Shown: positions 33,301-41,909, counted from the first letter of the stretch. The stretch: 64,000 nucleotides of DNA from JANNPJ01 sp965200525 (GCA_965200525.1 OZ241368.1:3906001-3970000), one strand, 5' to 3'. Notes: a model not told the origin generated them from the sequence alone. Made by a program: numbers and translations.

Positions 33301-35744
33301 CGCGCACCAGCACGGGCAAGGTCGATCGGGGTGCTCTTCCCGCGCCGGTCTTCGAAACCGTCGCCACCGCCTACGTGGCGCCGGTCACCGACGGCGAGGT
33401 GCGCATCGCCGAGGCGTGGAAGCGGGTTCTCGGCGTCGAGCAGGTCGGCGCGGGCGACAACTTCTTCGACCTCGGCGGTGACTCGTTCGCCGCGGTGAAG
33501 GCGACCCGCGACATCGGTGACGGCATGAAGGTCATCGACCTGTTCCGCCACCCCACGGTTCGCGCCCTGGCGGCGGCCCTCAGCCCGGTCACCGCGGCCA
33601 CCCTCCTCGACGGCCCCCACCTGCTGATCGAGCTGACCCCGCCACGAAGCTCCGCCGTCCGGCTCACCGTCGTCGCCCTGCCCTACGCCGGCGGCAGCCC
33701 GGTGAGCTTCGCCCCGCTGGCACAACAGGCGCCGACCGACTGCAGGCTGATGTCGATCGCGCTGCCCGGGCACGACCTCGGTGAGGCCGACGAGGCCCTG
33801 GCCCGGCCCGTCACCGAGGTCGCCGCCGAAGCCTGCGAGGAGATCCTGCGCTACGTCGAGGGGCCCGTGGCGCTGTACGGGCACTGCTCCGGCAACGCCC
33901 TCGCCGTCGAGATCGCTCACCGGCTGGAGGCCGCCGGCCGAGAGGTCGAGACCGTGGTCGTGGCGGCCGGCTTCCCGAACACCCGCCTGCCGGGCCGGCT
34001 GTTCGACTGGTTCTCCCGGCACATCTCCATCGACCGCTGGGCCGGCGACCGGACCTACCACACCTTCTTCCGCACCATGGGCGGCTTCGGCGACGACCTG
34101 TCGTCCGACGAGGTCCGCCAGATCGTGCGCAACCTGCGATACGACTCCAAGGCCAGTGAGGACTACTTCACCGCAACGGTTCACGAGCCGGGCCGGCCGA
34201 AACTGGCGGCGCCACTGGTCTGCATCGTCGGCGACCGCGACCCGCTGACCGAGTACCACTCGGAGCGCTACCGCGAGTGGGGCGCGTACGCGCAGGACGT
34301 GCGCCTCGTCGTCCTGGAGCAGTCGGGGCACTACTTCGTGAAGCACCGCGCCGCCGAGATCATCGAGCAGGTGACGGCCCCGGCCCTCCCGGAGCCGCGT
34401 CGGTCGGAACCTGCGCCGCCGCCGGCTCGCGCACCCGGTCTCGGCGTCTTCGCGCTCGTCGCCCTGGGCGAGTTCGTCTCCCTCACCGGGTCGGGACTGA
34501 CGGCGTTCGCGCTCGGCGTGTGGACGTTCCTCAGCACCGGCTCGGTGACGATGTTCGGCCTCATGTCGGCCTGCGCCCTGGTGCCGGCCATCCTCGTCGC
34601 GCCGTTCGCCGGCGCCGTGGTCGACCGCACCGACCGGCGGCGGGTGATGCTCGTCGCCGACCTGTGTTCCGGGCTCGGCACCGGAGCCATCGCGGCCCTG
34701 CTGGCCACCCACCGGCTGCAGACCTGGCACATCTTCGTCGTGCTCGGTTGGATGTCGGCCTGCGGGGCGTTCCAGCGCCCGGCCTACCTTTCCGCGATCC
34801 CGCAGCTGATCCCCAAGCGCTACCTGGCCCGCGCGAACGGGATCATCCAGACCGCCGAGGCTCTCTCGACGACCATCGCACCCCTGCTGGCCGGCACGTT
34901 GGTCGTGACGATCGGCCTGGCCGGGGTCATCGTCGTCGACGTCGTCACCTTCGTCGTCGCCGTGACCGTACTGGCGCTGGTGAAGTTCCCGAACTCGCTG
35001 CCGTGGCGCCGCCGCGAGCCGCTCCTGGCCGAGGTGGCCGGCGGCTGGCGCTTCATCGTCGCCCGCCGCGGCATCGTGGCCCTCCTGCTGCACGCCGCCC
35101 TGACCAACCTGTTCCTGTCGGCCATGGCCGTGCTCCTGGCGCCCCTGGTGCTCACCGGGTTCGGTGCCGCCGACCAGCTCGGCTGGGTGCTGGCCGCCGG
35201 TGGCGCCGGAGGAGTCGTGGGCGGTCTGGCGATGGCCCTGTGGGGCGGCCCGCGCCGTCTCATGACCGGAGTTCTCGGCTTCTGCCTCGTCGGCGGAGCC
35301 TGCATCAGCCTGATCGGGGTCGGGACGTCGCTGCTGTTCCCCGCGGCCGGCATGTTCGGCTTCATGGTCACGCTGGCCATGAGCAACGGCTGCTACGTCT
35401 CGCTCATCCAAGTCAAGGTGCCGCACCACCTGCACGGGCGGGTGTTCGCCCTCAACCAGATGATCGCCTTCTCGACCATGCCGCTGGGCTACCTGCTGGC
35501 CGGGCCGCTGGTCGACCACGTCTTCGCGCCCCTGGTGGCGCCCGGCGGTGCGGCCGCCGCGATCAGCGGACGGCTCGGGGGAGGCGGCGCGGGGCAGGCG
35601 ATCGGGCTGACGCTGGTGGCGCTCGGCGTCCTCACCGTCCTGGCCACCGCGGTGGGTTACGTGTACCCGCCGCTGTGGCACATCGAGGACGAACTCAAGG
35701 ACGCCAGCCCGGACGCCGACCTCGCCGCCCAGTTGGCGGCATGA
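30336..35744 (+). CDS. NRPS–thioesterase–MFS exporter fusion (C, A, PCP, TE, MFS)
   Basis: 1802 residues. C domain from about residue 50 with HHAIVDA (His183–184; last Gly is Ala). A domain with HTSGSTGAPKG at 649 and specificity code DARSGSQMTK by alignment to GrsA, which I cannot assign. PCP with LGGDSF, Ser1050. Thioesterase (about 1105–1345): VVALPYAGGSPVSF, nucleophile elbow GHCSG so that Cys1184 replaces the usual Ser, and His1332 in QSGHYF. Residues 1365–1790 form a 10–12-helix MFS transporter of EntS/MFS_3 type with DRTDRRRVMLVAD in the first loop. The chain would release and export the product. Overlaps by GTGA and ATGA at its ends. Confidence 0.9.
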   Translation: MTSTLPDEDVPGPQRVALSAAKLALLERRLRGRAPATAPRIPRRTGSGPAPLSSVQRRMWFLEQLDPGQGAYNVPEVVRLRGPLDVEALHRAWAQVVRRHGVLRTSFVMDGDEPAQLVLPTSEALERLESFDAPDARTALARAEALTQEPLTPGDAPLWRAALITIATAASQPAEHLLAMVFHHAIVDAWSASILLGDLSTAYVAAAAGQPAAGDRLPGSGIEFADYAVWEHQRLTGDVLEKSLAYWRGKLAGAPPRLQMPSDRPGPAIARSDGGEHVFHLSAEVGARLRRLGAQESATPFMVLLAGYASLLARFSGQDDICIGSPVAGRALPELEQVVGCFLNTVVLRVRLDGDPTFRELLRRVSRTALDAYTHAEVPLDKVIDELRPERTLAHAPVFQAMFTLQNAPAASLRLPGVSVTGVGTALVASKSDLSLSLDELEDGGLAGHVSYRTDLFDAVTIARLMEHLAHLLAAVAADPDQPVPSLPLAAAVPIQNAPVRPAGTRAAHHLVADVAERQPDAVALVSGERHLTYAQLDREADRLARWLHSDGVGHGDLVGIAVDRSVEMVVAMLAVWKAGAAYLPIDLTHPPTRTDAVLERVAPRLVLAQGTPPLRGRVVDIASIDLSAERSEALPATTGTDDVAYVVHTSGSTGAPKGVVTRHGGVSNYLAYVRDELGVGRADTVLQIAGLGFDASVRDLVGPLTAGARVVLLAPGQAREPSAMLELVRTHRVSAMLSVVPTLLRALVESGEPAGRSLRILGLSGERLLRSDVRAARALFGAGLRVVNQFGPTECTMTTTFYDAPGDDDPDDTSGLPVGRPIAGAQVLVLDAAGHAVPAGVVGEIHIGGAGLARGYLHDEAQTAQRFVSRNGSGRLYRTGDLGRWRFDGDLEFLGRLDQQIKIRGVRVEPGEVEAALRAHPQVRDAVVVGHGEPARLVAYVSTGAGAGPQVGATPADGGLVESLRAHLRDRLPESLLPAGYVRLDELPRTSTGKVDRGALPAPVFETVATAYVAPVTDGEVRIAEAWKRVLGVEQVGAGDNFFDLGGDSFAAVKATRDIGDGMKVIDLFRHPTVRALAAALSPVTAATLLDGPHLLIELTPPRSSAVRLTVVALPYAGGSPVSFAPLAQQAPTDCRLMSIALPGHDLGEADEALARPVTEVAAEACEEILRYVEGPVALYGHCSGNALAVEIAHRLEAAGREVETVVVAAGFPNTRLPGRLFDWFSRHISIDRWAGDRTYHTFFRTMGGFGDDLSSDEVRQIVRNLRYDSKASEDYFTATVHEPGRPKLAAPLVCIVGDRDPLTEYHSERYREWGAYAQDVRLVVLEQSGHYFVKHRAAEIIEQVTAPALPEPRRSEPAPPPARAPGLGVFALVALGEFVSLTGSGLTAFALGVWTFLSTGSVTMFGLMSACALVPAILVAPFAGAVVDRTDRRRVMLVADLCSGLGTGAIAALLATHRLQTWHIFVVLGWMSACGAFQRPAYLSAIPQLIPKRYLARANGIIQTAEALSTTIAPLLAGTLVVTIGLAGVIVVDVVTFVVAVTVLALVKFPNSLPWRRREPLLAEVAGGWRFIVARRGIVALLLHAALTNLFLSAMAVLLAPLVLTGFGAADQLGWVLAAGGAGGVVGGLAMALWGGPRRLMTGVLGFCLVGGACISLIGVGTSLLFPAAGMFGFMVTLAMSNGCYVSLIQVKVPHHLHGRVFALNQMIAFSTMPLGYLLAGPLVDHVFAPLVAPGGAAAAISGRLGGGGAGQAIGLTLVALGVLTVLATAVGYVYPPLWHIEDELKDASPDADLAAQLAA

Positions 35745-36841
35745 CCGCCGCGCTGCGCTGCGCCGAGGGGCACACCACCGCGGAGCGGCTGGCCTGGCGA
35801 TGCCGGTGCGGTCGCCCGTGGGAGTACGCCTCGCTCCCGGAGTTCGACGCCGCGTCGATCGAGACCTCGACCTGGTCGATGTGGCGCTACGCGGCCATGC
35901 TGCCGATGCCGGTCGGCGTCAGCCTGGGGGAGGGCGCCACACCCGTGGTCGACGTCGACCTGCCCGAGGGCCGGTTCCACGCGAAGCTCGAATTCCTCGC
36001 CCCGACCGGGTCGTACAAGGATCGCGGGACCGCCGCGTACGTCGGCGAGATGTGCGCGGCCGGAGCCGGCCTGGCCGTCGCCGACTCCTCCGGCAACGCC
36101 GGTGCCTCCCTGGCCGCCTACACGGCCGCCGCCGGGGTGAAAGCGCGGATCTATGTCCCGGACGGCACCTCGGTGGTCAAGCAGCGCCAGATCAGCGCGG
36201 TGGGGGCCGAGGTCCTGCCGGTGGTGGGCAGTCGAGCCGAGGTGGGAGAAGCGTGCCGGCGCGATCCTTCCGGCGTCTACAGCGGGCACTCCTGGCATCC
36301 GGCGTACATCTGCGGGCAGCGAACCTGCGCCTGGGAGATCTGGGAGCAGTACGGTGTGCCCGCGGCCATCGTCTGCCCGGTGGGGCAGGGCGGCCTGTTT
36401 CTCGGTCTGGCCCGCGGTTTCTCGGCCCTGCGGGCAGCGGGGGTCATCGGGCGGGTCCCGCGCATGTTCGGGGCCCAGGCCGGCGCCTGCGCTCCGGTGG
36501 CGGCCGCGTACAGCGCGGGCAAGTCACATCCCGAACCGGTGACGCCGCGCCCGAGCGTCGCCGAGGGCCTGCGAACCGTCGCTCCCGTGCGTGGCGCCGA
36601 GATCCTCGCGGTCATTCGGGCCACGGACGGCGGGGTCGTGGCCGTCGACGAGCCCGCCATCGAGGCGGCGCACCGGCACCTGGCCGATGCCGGTCTGCTG
36701 GTCGAGCCGACGTCGGCGGTGGCGGTCGCGGCGATGGGTCTGCTCCGGCTGGGGGAGGACACCGTGATCCCGTTGACCGGGTCGGGCCTGAAGGCGCTGG
36801 CCGGCCTGGCCTCGGCCGCCGCCGGCGCACACTTCGGATGA
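35741..36841 (+). CDS. threonine synthase-like PLP enzyme in the NRPS operon
   Basis: 366 residues of fold-type II PLP enzymes. It opens with a Cys-rich knuckle (RCAEGH...CRCG) as in threonine synthases, then LGEGATPVVDV, the Schiff-base lysine in TGSYKDRG (Lys93), SSGNAGASLAAYTAAAG, the PLP phosphate loop CPVGQGGLFLGLARG, and EPTSAVAVAAM. The closest named enzyme is threonine synthase, but the gene is the last of the NRPS operon and overlaps it (ATGA). It therefore more likely makes a non-proteinogenic amino acid by beta- or gamma-replacement or elimination. Housekeeping threonine synthase cannot be excluded. Confidence 0.82.
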   Translation: MTAALRCAEGHTTAERLAWRCRCGRPWEYASLPEFDAASIETSTWSMWRYAAMLPMPVGVSLGEGATPVVDVDLPEGRFHAKLEFLAPTGSYKDRGTAAYVGEMCAAGAGLAVADSSGNAGASLAAYTAAAGVKARIYVPDGTSVVKQRQISAVGAEVLPVVGSRAEVGEACRRDPSGVYSGHSWHPAYICGQRTCAWEIWEQYGVPAAIVCPVGQGGLFLGLARGFSALRAAGVIGRVPRMFGAQAGACAPVAAAYSAGKSHPEPVTPRPSVAEGLRTVAPVRGAEILAVIRATDGGVVAVDEPAIEAAHRHLADAGLLVEPTSAVAVAAMGLLRLGEDTVIPLTGSGLKALAGLASAAAGAHFG

Positions 36842-36875
36842 TGATCCACACCGGGTTCGGGCCTAGATTGGTCGC

Positions 36876-37373
36876 GTGGACGAGGTCGAGCATCAGCTGA
36901 TTCGCGTTCGCGTACGTCCCTTCCTGAAGCCGATTTATCTGTTGCGCCACGTGGGAGATCCCGTGGCGGGCTACCCGGGCGCGGATCGCGTTCATTGCGC
37001 CGGGTCGCGCCTGTTGGCCGCACACAGTCCTCGTCGTCTTCTGCTCGAGGCCGGCTTGTCGGAGCTCGTTCCGCTGCCGATGCTCTTGCTGAATCTGCGA
37101 CACGGACGACGGTGGATCAGCCGACCTCCCCGGCGGTGGTCGCGCGTTGCCCGGGGAACGCTGAGGGAGGCCGATGACCTGATCTTCGACGTCGCCGCGT
37201 CGCTCGGGGCGTCGGACGTGGCTCGTGCCTGTTCCGAGCCGACCGCATTCCATGCGACGTACCGCTACTTGTGGGGAGACGAGGCCCAGCTGCCGCCCGC
37301 TTCGGTGCGCCTGGCCGAATGGGACTCGCAGGTGAGCTGGTTCGTGCGCCACCTGAGCGTGCTCGACCGATAG
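36876..37373 (+). CDS. hypothetical protein
   Basis: 165 residues from a GTG, 34 bases after the PLP enzyme gene. It is basic (HGRRWISRPPRRWSRVARG) in the middle and has no membrane segment or signal peptide. The C-terminal half (EADDLIFDVAASLGASDVARAC, FHATYRYLWGDEAQLPPASVRLAEWDSQVSWFVRHL) looks helical. I do not recognise a family. Spacing would allow cotranscription with the NRPS operon or with the following ABC genes. Confidence 0.5.
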   Translation: MDEVEHQLIRVRVRPFLKPIYLLRHVGDPVAGYPGADRVHCAGSRLLAAHSPRRLLLEAGLSELVPLPMLLLNLRHGRRWISRPPRRWSRVARGTLREADDLIFDVAASLGASDVARACSEPTAFHATYRYLWGDEAQLPPASVRLAEWDSQVSWFVRHLSVLDR

Positions 37374-37487
37374 GGCGCGCGCCGTGAGTGCGGCGGCGCC
37401 GATCACCGTCAGCAGCAAGGCGAACCTCTCAAAGCAAGTACGTCGATGGCCCGGTTCTGTGGCGGACGGCGTACTAAGGTCGCGGCC

Positions 37488-40364
37488 ATGGGCCCGCTGG
37501 CACGCCGTTCTCCGTGGCGCCTGGCTCGCAGCGGAGCCTGGGGTCTGCTGGTCGCCGGGGCTTTCCTGCTGCTGGCCACGGCGGCGGCCGCCGGCCCGAT
37601 CTTCGCCGAGGCCACCGACAACGCCTCGCTCGACGACCGGCTCGCGGCCGTGCCCGCGTCGGCGGTCGCCGCGGAAGCGCCGGTGGTCCGGGTGGTCGGC
37701 GGGCTGGGCGCCGCCGATCAGGCTCGGCTGGCCAAGGACCTGGCCGGCATTCCGGGTCTGAGTCCGGCCCGGAGCACGGCCTTCTCGACCGGGGTGGAGT
37801 CGAACCCGATCACCAGGTTCGACCCGTTCGTCTCGGCCGGGCCCGGGGATGCCCGGACGGCTCGGGCCCGGATCTTCGCTGACGACGACCTGGCCCACTC
37901 TCTGGTGCCGGCACCCGGCTCGAAAGCCTCCGCCCCCGCTTCGGCCACGGGTGAGGCGCAGGTCTGGCTACCGGCTCCGGTGGCCGCGACGCTCAAGGTG
38001 GCCGTCGGTGACCAGGTCCATGTGGGGGTGCAGTTGCGCGAGCGGAGCACCCGGACGCCGGCCCGGGTCGCCGGGATCTACGCGGTCGGGCCGGGAGGGC
38101 GGCTGCCGGCCGATCCGCCGGGCGTCCATGAGTGGTCCTTGCGCCGGGCCGAGGTTCCGACCGACAGCGAGTTCCGGACCCTGCCGGCGTCCCTCATCGT
38201 GACCGACGTGGCCACGGCGGCCCGGCTGGCCCCGGCGATCGGCGACGAGCTCCTGTTTTCGGTCGAGGCTCGTCTGCAACCCCACCCGCGGTTGAACCAG
38301 GCCCGGGCCACCGCGGCGGCCGTGCTGCGCAGCCAGGACGAGGTGCGTGACACCGGGTCGAGCGGCTCCGGCCCGCTCGACGTCGACCGGCACGAGCAGG
38401 TGATATCGGGCCTGCCGTCGATCGTCGGCGACGCCGGCGACGTGGCCGATCGAACCCGGGCCTGGACGTCGACCGCGGAGGCCGCCGCCCTGGCCCTGGG
38501 CCTGCTCGCCGTGCTCGCGGTGTCGGTGTTCGGGCTGGTTCGCCGGGCGGTCGAGCTGCGCCTGATGCTCGGCCTGGGAGTGCGCCCGGTGGCCGTCGCG
38601 GCCCTGGCCGGGGTTGAGGTGCTGCCGCTGGCTCTCGTCTGCTCCGCGGCCGGATGGCTGGCCGGCTGGGGCCTGGTCGCCGTGGCCGGGCCGCCGGGCG
38701 CGATCACCGAGGCCGGGTTGCGGTCCGCCGCCAAGCGCAGCCTGGTTGCGGTGGCCGCCGGCGTGCTGCTGGTGGCGGCGGCGGCCCTGCTGGCCGCGGT
38801 CGCGGCCGGCCGGCTGACCGGGCTCGAACGGGTCCGCCGCAGCACGCCCTGGGAGCCGGCGCTGCTGGCGATCGCGCTCACCGCCTCGGCCGGCCTGCTG
38901 CTGCGACCGGACGACGCCGGCCCCCCCAGCGCCCTCGACTTGCTGGTGCCGGTGCTCGTACTGGCGGCGACCGGCGCCGTCGGTGGGCGGCTGATCCTTC
39001 TCCTGGCGGCCAACCGGGCCACGGGCGAGCGCTCCACCACCACGGCCTGGGCCCGCCGGCCGGCGGTGATCCTGGCCGCGCGCCGGCTGTCCGGTGGCGG
39101 CCGGCCGGCGGTGCTGCTGATCACCGTGCTCACCGTCGGATTCGGTTTTCTCATCTACTCTTTCGCCGCCGCCGCATCGGTCCGCCAGATCACCGGCGAC
39201 CGCACGGCGGTGCTCAGCGGGGCCCGGGCGACCGCCGACGTCGACGCCTCGTGGCTGCTCGACCCCGGTGCCGCGCGACTGCCGGTCACCACACCCGACG
39301 ACGTGCCCCTGCCCGCGCATCAGCCGGTGAATGGCGTGCGGATCCCACCCCTGCCGGACGGCACCACGATCGTCTGGCGCAGCCGGATCACCATGCCGCC
39401 CGAGTACGACACCATTGACCTGCTGGTGATCGACCCGCGCCGGTTCGCCGAGGTGGCCGGCTGGGGGACCGGTCCTGAGCTGGCCCGGGCCCGCCGCCTG
39501 GTCTCGACCATGGGCGCCACCGACGCGCGGGTGACGGCCCAGCTGGCCGCCGGCGGGACCGACAGCCCGATCCCGGCCCTGACCGTCGGCCCGGTCAGCG
39601 CAGGCCGGGGCGACACGGCCTCGATCGCCACCCTGGCTCACGGCGAGGTGCCGATCCGGGTGCTGGACGCCGTGCCCGCCTTTCCCGGTTACGGCGGCAA
39701 CCTGCCGATGATCGTCGTCCCGGCGGACAGTTTCTTCGGCTACCTGGGCCCCGGCGACCCGCGGATCCAGCCGCCGCTGCGGCAGAGCCAGTTCGACCAC
39801 CCGACCGAGTTCTCCCCATCGCTCTGGTCGTCGGCCGGGCTGAGCGCCCTGCAGGCCTACCTCGATCCGCGGGGGATCGAGCAGAGCCACCCGACCACCT
39901 CCGAGCAGGCCGCTCAGGACCCGGCGATCGTCGCCGCCCGGCGCGCGATCGGCTTCCAGCTCGCCCTGGGGTTGTGCGTGGCCGGGCTGGGCGTGCTCGG
40001 GCTGGCCATGTTCGCCGACCGCGCGGCCGGCCGGGCCCGGGCGGCGGATCTGATGCTGGTCCGGATGGGAATGGGCCGGTGGGGGGTGGGCCGGGCCCGC
40101 GCGCTCGAGCTGGGGGCGTTCGCCGTCATCGCGCTGGTGCTGGCCGGCGTCGGAACCCTGCTGATCCTGCCGATGGGCGCCCGGCTGCTGGATCCGGGCG
40201 GCGGCCCGGCCCCGGCGTTCGTGCTCCGGCTGGACCGGCTCAGCCTGGAGGTGACGGCCCTGACGGCCGTGGCCGCCCTGCTGTCGGGGCTGCTCGTGTC
40301 GCGGTCTGCTCTGCCGAGCGGTTCCGGACGGTCGGCGGGGGAGGTGCTGCGCGATGTCGAGTGA
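37488..40364 (+). CDS. FtsX-type ABC transporter permease
   Basis: 958 residues from ATG 37488 (ATG 37446 would add 14). N-terminal helix GAWGLLVAGAFLLLATAAAAG, a large outer domain (30–320), a membrane block near 330–560 with FtsX-like helices (ALALGLLAVLAVSVFGLV, VLPLALVCSAAGWLAGWGLVAV), a second outer domain (about 580–815) and a final three-helix block. Such MacB/FtsX-like permeases with two large outer domains work with separate ATPases in envelope or lipoprotein transport, or drug response. The two ATPase genes follow directly, the first overlapping by 11 bases. Confidence 0.88.
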   Translation: MGPLARRSPWRLARSGAWGLLVAGAFLLLATAAAAGPIFAEATDNASLDDRLAAVPASAVAAEAPVVRVVGGLGAADQARLAKDLAGIPGLSPARSTAFSTGVESNPITRFDPFVSAGPGDARTARARIFADDDLAHSLVPAPGSKASAPASATGEAQVWLPAPVAATLKVAVGDQVHVGVQLRERSTRTPARVAGIYAVGPGGRLPADPPGVHEWSLRRAEVPTDSEFRTLPASLIVTDVATAARLAPAIGDELLFSVEARLQPHPRLNQARATAAAVLRSQDEVRDTGSSGSGPLDVDRHEQVISGLPSIVGDAGDVADRTRAWTSTAEAAALALGLLAVLAVSVFGLVRRAVELRLMLGLGVRPVAVAALAGVEVLPLALVCSAAGWLAGWGLVAVAGPPGAITEAGLRSAAKRSLVAVAAGVLLVAAAALLAAVAAGRLTGLERVRRSTPWEPALLAIALTASAGLLLRPDDAGPPSALDLLVPVLVLAATGAVGGRLILLLAANRATGERSTTTAWARRPAVILAARRLSGGGRPAVLLITVLTVGFGFLIYSFAAAASVRQITGDRTAVLSGARATADVDASWLLDPGAARLPVTTPDDVPLPAHQPVNGVRIPPLPDGTTIVWRSRITMPPEYDTIDLLVIDPRRFAEVAGWGTGPELARARRLVSTMGATDARVTAQLAAGGTDSPIPALTVGPVSAGRGDTASIATLAHGEVPIRVLDAVPAFPGYGGNLPMIVVPADSFFGYLGPGDPRIQPPLRQSQFDHPTEFSPSLWSSAGLSALQAYLDPRGIEQSHPTTSEQAAQDPAIVAARRAIGFQLALGLCVAGLGVLGLAMFADRAAGRARAADLMLVRMGMGRWGVGRARALELGAFAVIALVLAGVGTLLILPMGARLLDPGGGPAPAFVLRLDRLSLEVTALTAVAALLSGLLVSRSALPSGSGRSAGEVLRDVE

Positions 40365-41202
40365 GACGGCCATGATCCCGGCGGCCCGGTGTGCCCGGCT
40401 GATCCGGATCTACCTCTCGCCCAGCGGCGAGACCCACGCCCTGCGCGGGATCGACGCCACCTTCCCGGCCCACACGATCACGGCCGTCACCGGGCCGTCC
40501 GGCAGCGGTAAGTCGAGCCTGCTGTCGGTGCTGGCCCTGCGCGAGCGCCAGAGCGGCGGCGATCTGTGGATCGGCCCGGTGAGCACGACCAAGATGTCCC
40601 GCCGGACCCTGCGCACGTTGCGCCGCCACCAGGTCGGCTGGGTCGCCCAACGCCCCACGCACAGCCTGTTCGAACACCTCAGTGCCGTCGAGCAGATCGA
40701 GCTGGCCGCCCGGCTGCGTGGGGTCTCCGGCGTCGATGCGGGCGAGCGGCTGGAGCGGATGGAGCTGTCGGCCCGCCGCGGGGCCCGGGTCGGCCAGTTG
40801 TCCGGGGGCGAGCAGCAGCGCCTGGCCGTGGCCGCCGCCCTGGTCGGCGAACCGGCGCTGGTGGTCGCCGACGAGCCGACCGCGGAACTGGACGACGACA
40901 GCTCCCGGGTGCTGCTGGCCGAGCTGCGCCGGGTCGCCGACGCCGGTAGCGCGGTGGTCTTCGCCACCCACGACGCCCGGGCCGTCGCGGCCGCCGACCG
41001 GGTGCTGCACCTGAGGCACGGTGTCCTCTCGACCGAGGCCGACGGCCGGGGGCAGGCCACCGCCAGCATCGACTCGACCGGCCGGCTGCAACTGCCGGTG
41101 GCGGCGCTCGGGCTGTTCCCGGACGGGCGGGCCCGGGTCGTGATCGAGGCCGACGGCGTCCGCCTGCTGCCCCCCGATGACGGAGCCGGAACCAATGAGT
41201 GA
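40354..41202 (+). CDS. ABC transporter ATP-binding protein
   Basis: 282 residues. Walker A GPSGSGKSS, Q-loop WVAQRPTHSLFEHLS, signature QLSGGEQQRLAVAAAL, Walker B ALVVADEPTAELD and H-loop VFATHDARAV are all intact. LolD/MacB-like, the usual partner of FtsX-type permeases. The C-terminal 60 residues (after RHGVLSTEADG) are an extra small domain resembling an AbrB-like strand pattern (GRLQLPVAALG). Overlaps the permease gene by 11 bases. Confidence 0.92.
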   Translation: MSSETAMIPAARCARLIRIYLSPSGETHALRGIDATFPAHTITAVTGPSGSGKSSLLSVLALRERQSGGDLWIGPVSTTKMSRRTLRTLRRHQVGWVAQRPTHSLFEHLSAVEQIELAARLRGVSGVDAGERLERMELSARRGARVGQLSGGEQQRLAVAAALVGEPALVVADEPTAELDDDSSRVLLAELRRVADAGSAVVFATHDARAVAAADRVLHLRHGVLSTEADGRGQATASIDSTGRLQLPVAALGLFPDGRARVVIEADGVRLLPPDDGAGTNE

Positions 41203-41851
41203 CGCACAGCCACGACTGTTGGTCGAGGCGGTCACCCACCGGCTCGGCGGCCCCGACGTGGGCCCGGTGCTGCGCGACGTCAGTCTGGCCCTCGCGCAGG
41301 TCCAGGTGCTGGCCCTGGCCGGTCGCTCGGGATCGGGCAAGTCCACCCTCTGCCACCTGGTGGCCGGCCTGGGCCGACCCGAGTCCGGCAGGATCGCCAT
41401 CGACGGCCGGCCGGCCCAGGACATCAACGACTGGTCTGTGGTCTCGCTGTTGCCGCAGCGACTGGCCCTGGTCAGCGAGCTCAGCGTGGCCGAGAACATC
41501 CTGCTGCCGGCCCTGCTGCGCGACCGCCGGCCGGTCGAGGACGCACAGCAGCTCACCGCCGTCCTCGGGCTGGACGCGATCGCCGCTCGGCCCGCCACCG
41601 AGACCTCGCTCGGCGAGCAGCAGCGCACCGCCCTGGCCCGGGCCCTGGTTCTGAACCCGCGCCTGGCCGTCCTCGACGAGCCGACCGGTCACCAGGACGA
41701 CGACCACGTCGACCTGGTTCTCGCGGCTCTGGCCGAGGCCCGCCGCCGAGGCACCGCCGTCATCGTGGCGACTCACGACGAGCGGGTGCTGGCCATCGCC
41801 GACCAGGTGGTCCGGCTGCACCGGGGACAGGTTCAGGAGTCGGCGTCCTGA
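41195..41851 (+). CDS. ABC transporter ATP-binding protein, second subunit
   Basis: 218 residues from ATG 41195, overlapping the previous stop by 8 bases (ATG 41177 also possible). Walker A GRSGSGKST, Q-loop SLLPQRLALVSELS, Walker B LAVLDEPTGHQD and H-loop VATHDERVL are present. The signature motif is SLGEQQ instead of LSGGQ. With its neighbour it could make an asymmetric ATPase pair for the single large permease. Confidence 0.9.
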   Translation: MSDAQPRLLVEAVTHRLGGPDVGPVLRDVSLALAQVQVLALAGRSGSGKSTLCHLVAGLGRPESGRIAIDGRPAQDINDWSVVSLLPQRLALVSELSVAENILLPALLRDRRPVEDAQQLTAVLGLDAIAARPATETSLGEQQRTALARALVLNPRLAVLDEPTGHQDDDHVDLVLAALAEARRRGTAVIVATHDERVLAIADQVVRLHRGQVQESAS

Positions 41852-41909
41852 ATGAATTGGCGCTCGCCCCAGGAGTTCAGGACCGCAGCCGCCGGCTGAT
41901 TCGTTCGGC

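Noticed and set aside
30573..35681. A 1702-codon open frame antisense to the NRPS gene, and similar long antisense frames at 26.3–29.9 kb and 38–40 kb
   Set aside because: Third-position GC bias keeps antisense frames open in this DNA; the translations are low-complexity (Gln/Gly/His/Arg-rich) and match no fold, while the sense frames carry full domains.
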